NCBI GenBank assembly: GCA_017453605.1 | Contig: JAFTEP010000259.1 | Coordinates: 1-17,990, forward strand | Reading direction: 5' to 3' | Length of the DNA: 17,990 bases | Origin: Clostridia bacterium | Lineage (GTDB): Bacteria > Bacillota > Clostridia > Oscillospirales > SIG627 | Part shown: positions 8,516 to 15,727 of the stretch, piece after piece | How positions within the stretch are numbered: the stretch's first letter is position 1 | How the letters are laid out: each line of letters begins with the position of its first letter | Program-made: the position numbers and the translations under genes | The notes under the pieces: model-generated | The model's input: the letters and a program-made list of their open reading frames with translations, nothing else | The model's database searches: none | Told to the model about the DNA's origin: nothing

Positions 8516-9655
8516 ATGGAAAAACAAACGTCAAACATCATCGACTACCTGCTGTGGAGAGGCGATCTGAGTTTCTCCTCGAGCTCCTTCAACGAGGTCG
8601 ACGGAGCGATAGTTTCGCGCATAACGTATCTTCCGTTCGAACTGGTAAAAAAGCCTTCCGGCAAGACACTCGGGAGCTGTATGGAAGAAATGCTTTCCGA
8701 CGGATCCCTTAAAGAGCGCCTTCTGCTCGAGGACGATCTTGAGTTCATTCAGACTCTGAAAGAGTCCCCGAGGTTTTCGGAGCTGAAGGTCGGGCGCTTC
8801 GAGAGCAGGTTCGACGCCGCCGAAGAAACGCAGTTCGGCGCGATCACACTCGATATAGACCCAAACACCCGGGCGGCGGCGTTCAGAGGCACTGACGACA
8901 CGCTGATAGGCTGGAAGGAAGACCTGAATATGGGCTTTCTCAGCCCCGTCCCCTCTCAGACGCTCGCGGCGGGATTTTTGAACGGCGAGAGATCGAGGCG
9001 CGTCAAAAAGCTCATCGTCTGCGGTCACTCGAAGGGCGGCAACGTCGCGATCTACGCCGCCTCGTTCTGCGAGGAAAGCGTCAGAAAAAGGATAGAGGCC
9101 GTCTTCAACTACGACGGACCCGGTTTTCCCCGGGAGATCACGGACAGCCCGGAATACTCACAGGTCGTGCCCCTCACAAGGACTTTTGTCCCGCAGTCGT
9201 CGGTCGTGGGGCTTCTTATGGACAGGCGCGAAGAATGCGAGATCGTTCACAGCACGCAAAAAAACATCCTCTGGCAGCACGATCTTTATTCCTGGGAAGT
9301 CGCGGGAACGAAATTTGTGAAACGCAAGGCTATAGAGAAAACGAGCCTCGTGATCAAGGACGCGCTCAGGGAATGGTCGGAAAAACTCGACAGAGAGCAA
9401 TTCGAGAGATTTACCGACGCGATATACCGCATCCTTTCCGTAAACGACGTCTCGACCCTGAAGCAGCTCGGAGAAAACCGCATCGACAGCGCCGCGTCGG
9501 CGCTCAGGTCGGTCAAAAATCTCGACAAACCCACAAAAGCCGCGCTGAAGACAGCGCTGCAGACACTCATAAAATGCGCCGGGGACGGCTTCTTCAAAGC
9601 GGTGGTCCCCGCCGGAAATAAACAAATAAACTCTAGAACGGAGAAGAAACAATGA
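8516..9655 (+). CDS. Mbeg1-like (DUF2974) alpha/beta hydrolase, lipase-like
   Basis: 379 residues with the DUF2974 signature: N-terminal YLLWRGDLSF...FNEVDGAIVSRITYL, then AFRGTDDTLIGWKEDLNMGF (residues 122-141), then the nucleophile elbow GHSKGG with Ser172. Asp200 (in NYDGPG) and His255 (in LWQHDLYSW) are candidate remaining triad members. The fold is that of class-3-lipase-like serine hydrolases; the substrate of this bacterial family is not established, and ester or lipid hydrolysis is inferred from the triad. There is no signal peptide, so it is probably cytoplasmic. The helical C-terminus (about 290-379) is basic. The start has only a weak RBS. Its stop overlaps the DUF4838 start by ATGA, so the two are co-translated. 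Confidence 0.85.
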   Translation: MEKQTSNIIDYLLWRGDLSFSSSSFNEVDGAIVSRITYLPFELVKKPSGKTLGSCMEEMLSDGSLKERLLLEDDLEFIQTLKESPRFSELKVGRFESRFDAAEETQFGAITLDIDPNTRAAAFRGTDDTLIGWKEDLNMGFLSPVPSQTLAAGFLNGERSRRVKKLIVCGHSKGGNVAIYAASFCEESVRKRIEAVFNYDGPGFPREITDSPEYSQVVPLTRTFVPQSSVVGLLMDRREECEIVHSTQKNILWQHDLYSWEVAGTKFVKRKAIEKTSLVIKDALREWSEKLDREQFERFTDAIYRILSVNDVSTLKQLGENRIDSAASALRSVKNLDKPTKAALKTALQTLIKCAGDGFFKAVVPAGNKQINSRTEKKQ

Positions 9656-11589
9656 AGATCAATGTGCTCAATGCCGACAGTACGACGTTTTTTGCAGCCG
9701 AGGAACTGAAAAAATACCTGAGGATGATGATGCCCCGCAGGAGCGAGGCGTCTGTGCAGTTCGATCCGGAAGCGAAAAGCGGCTTCAGGATCGGTTTGAT
9801 GCAGACAATAGGTCTCGACGTCTCGGACGCCGAGGACGCCGCGCTCGACGATATAGTTTATATCGACGCGAACGACGACGGAGGCGTCATCGCGGGCTCC
9901 AACCCGATCGCGACGCTGATCGCGGTCTACAGATTCCTGCGCGAATGCGGATGCCGCTGGCTCTTCCCCGGCGTGGACGGAGAGAGGATCCCGGTGATCG
10001 AGAAGCTGCCGGAAGTAAAACTGAGAAAGAAAGCGGATCACCGCTACAGAGGTCAGTGCAACGAGGGCGCGGAATTCCAGCAGGATCTGCTGGAAACGAT
10101 CGACTTCACGCCGAAGATCGGCATGAACACCTACATGATCGAGTTCGACATCCCGGAATACTACTACAGAAGCTATTACGACCACAAGGACAGCGATTGC
10201 CGCAAAAAGGAGACGGTCTCCCCTCAGACGGTGCTCCAGTGGAAGAGACAGTGCGAGGCGGAGATCAAAAAGAGAGGTCTGCACCTGCACGATATGGGAC
10301 ACGGCTGGACCGCGGAGCCCTTCGGGATCTCGAGCACGAACGGCTGGACGAAGACCGAGGACGAAAACGCCGCCATCCCCGAGGGATCGAGACAGTACCT
10401 CGCCGAGCTGAACGGCGTGCGCGGACTGCATAACGGCGTCGCGCTGAACACGAACGTCTGTCTTTCAAATCCCGAGACGAGAAAGATAATGGCAAACTAC
10501 ATCAGCGATTACGCCCAGACCGAAAACTGCGTCGATTTTCTCCACGTCTGGCTCGCGGACGCCGCTCACAACTACTGCGAGTGCCCGAACTGCCGCAGGA
10601 AGACTCCGACCGACTGGTATCTGACTCTGATGAACGACATCGACGCCGAGATGACCAAAAGAGGTCTCGACACGCACGTCGTGTTTTTGGCATACGTCGA
10701 TCTGTTCTGGCCGCCTGAGACGGCGAAAATCCTCAATCCGAAGCGCTTCACCCTGCTCTTCGCGCCGATAACGAGGCTCTACACCGAAAGCTATCTGTTC
10801 GACGCCGACACCGAGGGCGTGACGAAATACGAATTGAACAAGAGCGAATTCCCGAAGGGGATGAGCGTCGGTCTCGGCTTCTTAAAAAAGTGGAAGGAAG
10901 TCTGGAAGGGCGACGTGTTCTGCTATGAGTACCACTTCTGCAACGTCCAGTATCTCGATCCGGGCAATCTCAAAATAGCAAAAAGGATCTGGGAAGACGT
11001 TCAGGGACTCAAAAAGCACGGCCTTATGGGCATAGTCGAGGACGGAAGCCAGAGAAGCTACTTCCCCACGGGTTTGAATTTCTACGTCTACGGAGAAACG
11101 CTGTTCGATTCATCAAGATCGTTTGAAGAACTGAGAGACGACTATTTTTCACACGCGTTCGGGGACAAGTGGCGCACTGCGCTCAATTTCCTTGAAAAGA
11201 TCTGCGATCTTGAGGAATACGAAAAGCTCTATTTTATCCTCTCAAAGCTGCGCCATCCCGACGAAGAGTATCTCAAAAAGCTGAAAGCCGAGGGCTTCGG
11301 CAAAAAGCTTGAAGAGGCTGCAAGGATCGCCGAAGAGTTTGAAAAGACTGCGGAAGAAAACCGCATCTGCACCGTTCGCTGCGAGACCGCTTCGTGGACG
11401 GTCCTGCAGGAGAGCCTGAGATACATCAGGGACACCGCGCTCATGTGCGCAAAGCTTGTAGATCTCGACTTTGAAGGCGCCGCAAAGATCTGGGACGAGT
11501 GCAGAAAACACTATTCCGAAAGAGAAGTCTATATCGAGAGAAACTTCGACATCTGGAATCTGTTCCACAGGATCAGATTCACAAAATGA
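9652..11589 (+). CDS. DUF4838-type predicted carbohydrate-active protein (glycoside hydrolase-like)
   Basis: 645 residues. The N-terminus (FFAAEELKKYLRMM, then AGSNPIATLIAVYRFLRE and CGCRWLFPG at residues 99-107) resembles the accessory domain that precedes the barrel in alpha-glucuronidases and GH20-like enzymes. The centre has typical DUF4838 features: GMNTYMIEFDIPEYYYRSYY (158-177), HLHDMGHGW (211-219), LADAAHNYCECPNC (301-314, with Cys309, 311 and 314), and a C-terminal helical region. Family knowledge: DUF4838 proteins are predicted TIM-barrel glycan-active enzymes, mostly uncharacterised. There is no signal peptide, so any substrate would be an imported oligosaccharide or metabolite. 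GGAG at 9640, eight bases before the ATG, supports the start. The gene is coupled on both sides: ATGA overlap upstream, and the larA-like GTG directly follows its stop. Substrate unknown. Confidence 0.8.
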   Translation: MKINVLNADSTTFFAAEELKKYLRMMMPRRSEASVQFDPEAKSGFRIGLMQTIGLDVSDAEDAALDDIVYIDANDDGGVIAGSNPIATLIAVYRFLRECGCRWLFPGVDGERIPVIEKLPEVKLRKKADHRYRGQCNEGAEFQQDLLETIDFTPKIGMNTYMIEFDIPEYYYRSYYDHKDSDCRKKETVSPQTVLQWKRQCEAEIKKRGLHLHDMGHGWTAEPFGISSTNGWTKTEDENAAIPEGSRQYLAELNGVRGLHNGVALNTNVCLSNPETRKIMANYISDYAQTENCVDFLHVWLADAAHNYCECPNCRRKTPTDWYLTLMNDIDAEMTKRGLDTHVVFLAYVDLFWPPETAKILNPKRFTLLFAPITRLYTESYLFDADTEGVTKYELNKSEFPKGMSVGLGFLKKWKEVWKGDVFCYEYHFCNVQYLDPGNLKIAKRIWEDVQGLKKHGLMGIVEDGSQRSYFPTGLNFYVYGETLFDSSRSFEELRDDYFSHAFGDKWRTALNFLEKICDLEEYEKLYFILSKLRHPDEEYLKKLKAEGFGKKLEEAARIAEEFEKTAEENRICTVRCETASWTVLQESLRYIRDTALMCAKLVDLDFEGAAKIWDECRKHYSEREVYIERNFDIWNLFHRIRFTK

Positions 11590-12867
11590 GTGAAGATCAT
11601 GCCGAAGATCAGTTTTCCATACGGTAAGACCTCTCTTTGCGCCGAGCTCAGTGAAGACGCGAAAGTCTTAGAATCAAAGCTCGCGCTCTACGATCCGAAA
11701 AAGTCGGGGGATGAACTCGTAAAAGATGCCATGCTCTCCCCGATCGGCTCAGCAAGGCTCGAAGAACTCGCAAAGAACAAGAAGAACGTCGTCATCATCG
11801 CAAGCGATCACACGCGCCCGGTGCCGTCGAAGATCATCATTCCGGCGATGCTTGAAAAGATCAGGGCGGGATCGCCGGACGCCGAGGTGACGATCCTGAT
11901 TGCCACGGGCTGTCACAGAGGAACGACGCTCGCCGAACTTGAGGACAAGTTCGGGCGGGAGATCGTAAAGAACGAACGCATCGTCGTTCACGACTGCGAC
12001 GACGAGAAAAACCTCGTCCTTCTCGGAAAGCTTCCCTCCGGCGGAGACTGCATAATAAACCGCATCGCCGCCGAAGCGGACCTTCTCGTCGCCGAGGGCT
12101 TCATCGAGCCGCATTTCTTCGCGGGATTCTCCGGCGGCAGAAAGAGCGTTCTGCCCGGAGTCGCGGCGAGAAAGACCGTGCTCGCAAACCACTGCTCGGA
12201 GTTCATCGCGCACCCGAGGGCGAGAACGGGAGTGCTGGAGGGCAATCCGATCCACCGGGATATGCTCTGGGCCGCAGAAGCGGCGGGACTGAAGTATATA
12301 GTCAACGTCGTTCTCGATCCGCACAAAAAAGTCATCCACGCCGTCGCGGGTGATCCCTTCGCGGCGCACAGGGCTGGCTGCGATTTTCTCACGGAATACT
12401 GCGGCGCGTCAGCCGAGCCCGCGGACGTCGTGATAAGCACCAACGGAGGCTATCCTCTGGATCAGAACGTTTATCAGGCGGTAAAGGGGATGACGGCGGC
12501 GGAGGCCGCGGTGAAGCAGGACGGCGTGATTATCATGCTTGCCGCGTCGAACGACGGAGTCGGCGGCGACGGCTTCTATCATCAGCTCGCCGACGAGCCG
12601 GACATCAAAAAGACGATGGCTCTGTTTTTATCCCGTCGCCGCGATCAGACCCAACCCGACCAGTGGCAGACGCAGATCTTCATCAGAGTTTTGGAGAAGG
12701 CGAGAGTGATCTTCGTTTCCGGGATGGACGACCAAACGGTCGAAAAGCTCCACATGATCCCCGCACATTCGCTCGAAGAAGCGCTTGAAAAGGCCGGAAA
12801 GCTATTGAAAAAAGAAAAATTCAGCGTCACCGCGATCCCGGACGGCGTTTCCGTGATCGTGAAATGA
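11590..12867 (+). CDS. larA: LarA-family nickel-pincer 2-hydroxyacid racemase/epimerase
   Basis: 425 residues, close to the family's usual length. Residues matching Lactiplantibacillus plantarum LarA are all present, each shifted by one: Asp73 and Arg76 (SDHTRP), His109 (ATGCHRG), His175 (EPHFFAGFSGG), Lys185 (GGRKSVLPG, which carries the pincer cofactor), His201 (ANHC, nickel ligand) and Lys299 (QAVKGM). A functional Ni-pincer enzyme is therefore likely, interconverting stereoisomers of a 2-hydroxyacid by hydride transfer. The family includes lactate and malate racemases and sugar-acid epimerases, so lactate is not assured; the DUF4838 neighbour makes a sugar acid plausible (inference). The cofactor-building genes larB, larC and larE are not in the window. 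The start is GTG 11590, abutting the previous stop, or ATG 11599; neither has a good RBS, suggesting coupling. Confidence 0.9.
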   Translation: MKIMPKISFPYGKTSLCAELSEDAKVLESKLALYDPKKSGDELVKDAMLSPIGSARLEELAKNKKNVVIIASDHTRPVPSKIIIPAMLEKIRAGSPDAEVTILIATGCHRGTTLAELEDKFGREIVKNERIVVHDCDDEKNLVLLGKLPSGGDCIINRIAAEADLLVAEGFIEPHFFAGFSGGRKSVLPGVAARKTVLANHCSEFIAHPRARTGVLEGNPIHRDMLWAAEAAGLKYIVNVVLDPHKKVIHAVAGDPFAAHRAGCDFLTEYCGASAEPADVVISTNGGYPLDQNVYQAVKGMTAAEAAVKQDGVIIMLAASNDGVGGDGFYHQLADEPDIKKTMALFLSRRRDQTQPDQWQTQIFIRVLEKARVIFVSGMDDQTVEKLHMIPAHSLEEALEKAGKLLKKEKFSVTAIPDGVSVIVK

Positions 12868-12890
12868 GCTGAAAAGAAGTCTATATAACG

Positions 12891-12928
12891 ACCCGCCGGA
12901 GACCAAGAGCTCCGGCGGGTGAAATTTT
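12891..12928 (+). terminator. Intrinsic terminator between converging operons
   Basis: ACCCGCCGGAG (12891-12901) pairs with CTCCGGCGGGT (12910-12920): 11 perfect pairs around an 8-base loop, followed on the plus strand by GAAATTTT. It ends the larA-containing operon. The minus-strand side has a poorer T-run, so it may act only partly for the convergent PatB-like gene, which stops at 12927. Confidence 0.85.
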
Positions 12929-14093
12929 ATCCTCTTACAAAGCTTTCGGCGCCCTTTTTGAGTCTTTTCAGTCCGTCGAGGACCCTCGAGCGCGGGCAGG
13001 CGACGTTGATGCGGACAAAGTGTTCGCCTCCCTTGCCGTAAGCGTTTCCGGGAGTGATGAAAAGCCCTGTCGTGCGGCGCAGGTGATCGGTGAAGAGCCT
13101 CGCGTCGGAGGTGAGGGACGAGACGTCGACCCAGAGAAGGTAGGTAGCGTTCCCGTCGACGAGGCGGAGCGAGGGGATCTCGGAAGAAACAAAATCGGCG
13201 ACGAGCAGGCGGTTAAGATAAAGATACTCTCTGAGCTCGTCCAGCCACTCCCCGCCCCCGCTGAAAGCCGCCGCCGCGGCGACGGCGGCGAAGGCGTTGG
13301 GTTCGGCGACTTCGTCGGTGTTGAGACCCCGGTCGACCCTCTTTCTGAGATCGGGATCGGCGACGACGACCGCGGAGGTCTGAAGTCCCGCGAGATTGAA
13401 AGTCTTTGTAGGCGCCACACAGGTGACGCCGATACGGCGACAGGTCTCGCTGACGGAGAAGAACGGAACGTAGGACGCGCCGGGAGAAGTCAGGTCGCAA
13501 TGGATCTCGTCGGAAATGACGGTCACTTTATGCTTAAAGCAGAGCTCGCCGACTTTCGCGAGCGTGTCTTTGTCCCAGATCTTTCCGACGGGGTTCTGCG
13601 GATTGCAGAGGATCATGAGCGTGGTCTTCGGGTCCGAGAGTTTTTCTTCGAGGTCCGAAAAGTCCATTCTGTATTTGCCGCCGGAATAGATCAGCGGGCT
13701 TTCGAGGACGCGGCGCGAATTGTTGAGGATGCTGTTGAAGAAGATGTTGTAGACCGGGGTCTGGATCACGACGCTGTCGCCGACGGAGGTGAGTTTTCTG
13801 ACCATCGACGAGATCGCCGGGACGACGCCCGTGCAGAAGACGAGCCAGTCCTTTTCAAACGTCACGCCGTGGCGGTCCCTCCACCAGTTTATATATGCCT
13901 CGTACCAGGCGTCGGGGACAAGGGTGTAGCCGAAAACTCCGTGCGATAGGCGCTTTTCGAGCGCGTCGATGACCGTGGGCGCGGTCCGGAAATCCATATC
14001 GGCGACCCACATCGGCAGTTCGTTTTCGCCGACGTCCCATTTCACGCTGTCTGTGCCGAAGCGGTCGATCTCTCTGTCAAAGTCAAACTTCAT
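12927..14093 (-). CDS. patB: MalY/PatB-type PLP-dependent C-S lyase (aminotransferase class I/II)
   Basis: 388 residues from ATG 14093; a GTG at 14102 would add three. The ATG is preferred because it forms an exact ATGA overlap with the upstream DUF3737 stop. Family marks: DSVKWD near the N-terminus, PMWVADMDF, NPQNPVGK with the PLP-contacting Asn167, SDEIHCDL with Asp195 (ring-nitrogen contact), APTKTFNLAGLQ with the Schiff-base Lys230, and the carboxylate-binding Arg361 in HFVRINVACP. Length is normal for MalY/PatB. Family members cleave cystathionine or cysteine conjugates to a thiol, pyruvate and ammonia, and some are regulators; the substrate here is not determined. It acts in the cytoplasm. 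It is co-transcribed with the DUF3737 gene from the promoter at 14996-15004. Confidence 0.9.
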   Translation of the reverse strand: MKFDFDREIDRFGTDSVKWDVGENELPMWVADMDFRTAPTVIDALEKRLSHGVFGYTLVPDAWYEAYINWWRDRHGVTFEKDWLVFCTGVVPAISSMVRKLTSVGDSVVIQTPVYNIFFNSILNNSRRVLESPLIYSGGKYRMDFSDLEEKLSDPKTTLMILCNPQNPVGKIWDKDTLAKVGELCFKHKVTVISDEIHCDLTSPGASYVPFFSVSETCRRIGVTCVAPTKTFNLAGLQTSAVVVADPDLRKRVDRGLNTDEVAEPNAFAAVAAAAAFSGGGEWLDELREYLYLNRLLVADFVSSEIPSLRLVDGNATYLLWVDVSSLTSDARLFTDHLRRTTGLFITPGNAYGKGGEHFVRINVACPRSRVLDGLKRLKKGAESFVRG

Positions 14094-14965
14094 CTCAGCC
14101 ACTCCGGTCTGTCGGAACGTGTCTTTATCTCAGAACAGATTATGCGCGTCTTATTTGGATCGACTCTGTCCGGTTCGACGATGAGTTCTCCTATATATCC
14201 CGCCTTGATAGTGCCGCAGGAGGGGTTGAGGACGCTTTCGACGCCCGTCGTGATCTCGGCGTCGACGTCGGAATATTCAAACGCGAGAGTCGTGTTTATG
14301 AGCCTGCAGTCGATCATTTTGAGATTTTTGATATAGCACATCCCCTGAAGGCTCTCTATAGTGCAGCCGATGAGCGTGAGGTCGCGGGAATTCCAGCCGA
14401 GATATTCCCCGGTGATGAAGGAATTTCTGACAGTCACGTTCTCGCTGTTCCAGAACGCGTCCTTTGTGACGAGCCTCGAATCCTCGACCGTAACGTTCTT
14501 TGCACCGTCGAAGGAATAGTTCCCGTCGAGTACGAGATCTTTCGCCTTGACTCCGGTGCAGTTCATCGCGAAGTAGTCGCCCTTGACGCTGACGCTGTCG
14601 AGTGTGACGTCCTCGCAGCTCCAGAGAGTTTCCTTCGCGTCGGTGAAGACTGTATCGCGCAGGGTGAGACCCTTGCAGCGGCGGAAGTTCTTGGGCGCCT
14701 TGACGAGGGAATCGGAAACGGTGACGCCGTCGCTGTACCAGACTCCCGCGCGCGCCATTTCAAACCAAACGCTGTCCCTGACGCTGACGTTTTTACAGTA
14801 CCAGAGGGGATACTTCCATCTGAACATCGTCTTTTCGATCTCGATATCCTCGCTCTCCTTAAGAGGCGATTCACCGCCGTCGAAGATACATTCGCTGATC
14901 TTTTTCGAGCGAGAGGCGAATAGCGCGCGCTCGCCGGTGAAGGTTTGAAGGCTTAGAGTTTCCAT
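14090..14965 (-). CDS. DUF3737 family beta-helix protein, function unknown
   Basis: 291 residues, full length for the family. After METLSLQTFTGERALF, the protein consists of short, irregular repeats of about 20 residues (for example ESPLKESEDIEIEKT, KYPLWYCKNVSVRDS, ETLWSCEDVTLDSV, DAFWNSENVTVRNS), each ending in an alternating hydrophobic beta strand. This indicates a right-handed beta-helix or pentapeptide-like solenoid. There is no signal peptide, so it is cytoplasmic. No enzymatic motif is evident. The start is supported by AAGAAGGGG (14972-14980 on the plus map) seven bases upstream, and by a good extended -10 promoter. It overlaps the PatB-type gene by ATGA, suggesting the products act together; the molecular role is unknown. 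Confidence 0.88.
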   Translation of the reverse strand: METLSLQTFTGERALFASRSKKISECIFDGGESPLKESEDIEIEKTMFRWKYPLWYCKNVSVRDSVWFEMARAGVWYSDGVTVSDSLVKAPKNFRRCKGLTLRDTVFTDAKETLWSCEDVTLDSVSVKGDYFAMNCTGVKAKDLVLDGNYSFDGAKNVTVEDSRLVTKDAFWNSENVTVRNSFITGEYLGWNSRDLTLIGCTIESLQGMCYIKNLKMIDCRLINTTLAFEYSDVDAEITTGVESVLNPSCGTIKAGYIGELIVEPDRVDPNKTRIICSEIKTRSDRPEWLR

Positions 14966-14995
14966 ATAATACCCCTTCTTGAAATAACTGCCGAA

Positions 14996-15004
14996 AGTAT
15001 ATCA
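14996..15004 (-). promoter_or_regulatory. Extended -10 promoter for the DUF3737-patB operon
   Basis: On the minus strand the sequence reads TGATATACT, an extended -10 (TGnTATACT) within an AT-rich stretch that contrasts with the GC-rich surroundings. No good -35 lies at 17 bases, only T-rich sequence, which fits an extended -10 promoter. Start of transcription would be near 14989, giving a short leader of about 24 bases that contains the RBS. Confidence 0.6.
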
Positions 15005-15039
15005 CAAAGATAAAGACAAAAAATAGAGAAAATGTGAAC

Positions 15040-15061
15040 AAAAATCGCCGGAAACGCGGCG
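15040..15061 (-). terminator. Intrinsic terminator of the ApbE-like / M28 / AlkZ-related operon
   Basis: On the minus strand, CGCCG and CGGCG (plus-map 15057-15061 and 15046-15050) form a five-pair GC-only stem with a six-base loop, followed by ATTTTT. It begins two bases after the TGA at 15063-15065 of the AlkZ-related gene and lies just ahead of the next promoter, so it separates two minus-strand operons. Confidence 0.7.
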
Positions 15062-15062
15062 C

Positions 15063-15727
15063 TCAGCTAAGAAAGCGCGATAGCCGGTCCCTGTCGGAAA
15101 TACCGGAAGATCTTTCGAGAAGCCCGAGAAGATATTCCCGCGATTCTTCGGGTGAGCAGGAGTAGACGCGCGAGGAAAATTCCTCCCCCATCACTTTTTC
15201 GGGGGTGCTGTAGCTTGCGACTCCCCAGCCGTAGGGCTCGCCGTTTTGTCCGTGAGGTATACGAAATCGTCGACGACGACGTAGCACTGGTGCATCAGGC
15301 GGTTCAGGATCGTTTCGAAGCCCTTCTTGCCTCCCTTGACGTAGCCTCCGGCGGCGCGAAGAGTTTTTGAGAGGACGGGAGCGTTGGCGTCGACGAGTTC
15401 GAAGAGCTCCTTGTCCCTGAAGGACGCGAGCCCGTCGTCGAAGCGGGCGTCGAAATCGTAGCCGTCGCGGCGGTAGTTCGCAAGATGGATGAACGCCTCT
15501 AAGCTCACGAAAGCCGCCTTGTTTTCAAAAAACTTGCCGTACGCGCATCCGGTCCGTCTTATCACCGGGCCCTTCCACTCCCAGACGCCATCCGAATCCC
15601 CGAACCACACCTTTGGATCGACGTTCTCGCTGATCGAAAAGCCCTTCAGGGAGTTCTTGAAAAACGGCACCACACCGTATTCTTCGACGGCGCTTTCAAG
15701 GTCTTGCTGCGAGGAAATGAAAAACAT
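15063..15727 (-). pseudogene. AlkZ-related protein gene, frameshifted by one missing base
   Basis: Two adjacent frames together encode one protein. The first (15727 down to about 15248) runs MFFISSQQDL...FFKNSLKGFSI...WEWKGPVIRRTGCAYGKFF...ANYRRDGYDFDARFDDG...GGKKGFETILNRLMHQCYVVV. The second (about 15247 to 15063) continues NGEPYGWGVASYSTPEKV...SRFLS. Reading one extra A in the A-run at plus-map 15244-15247 joins them as DFVYLTDKNGEPYGWG and gives a 221-residue product. From memory of similar clostridial proteins, the family is annotated AlkZ-related (winged-helix, resembling DNA glycosylases of the HTH_42 type); that name is less certain than the frameshift. As sequenced, translation ends after 178 residues with a nonsense tail. 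Its ATG shares one base with the M28 stop (TGATG). It could be a real lesion or a sequencing/assembly error. Confidence 0.82.

Noticed and set aside
13020..13949. A 309-codon plus-strand frame opposite the PatB-type gene
   Set aside because: The minus-strand gene has a full set of PLP-enzyme motifs across the same interval, and the plus-strand product has no recognisable features.
15238..15252. Programmed -1 frameshift at the A-run in the AlkZ-related gene
   Set aside because: There is no X-XXY-YYZ heptamer, slipping back would pair Lys-tRNA with CAA, and I see no downstream stem-loop that would promote it.
15063..15287. A separate 74-residue protein on the minus strand
   Set aside because: Its first residues (RRRRRF) come from reading the wrong frame of the upstream part; the rest is the natural C-terminus of the frameshifted AlkZ-related gene.
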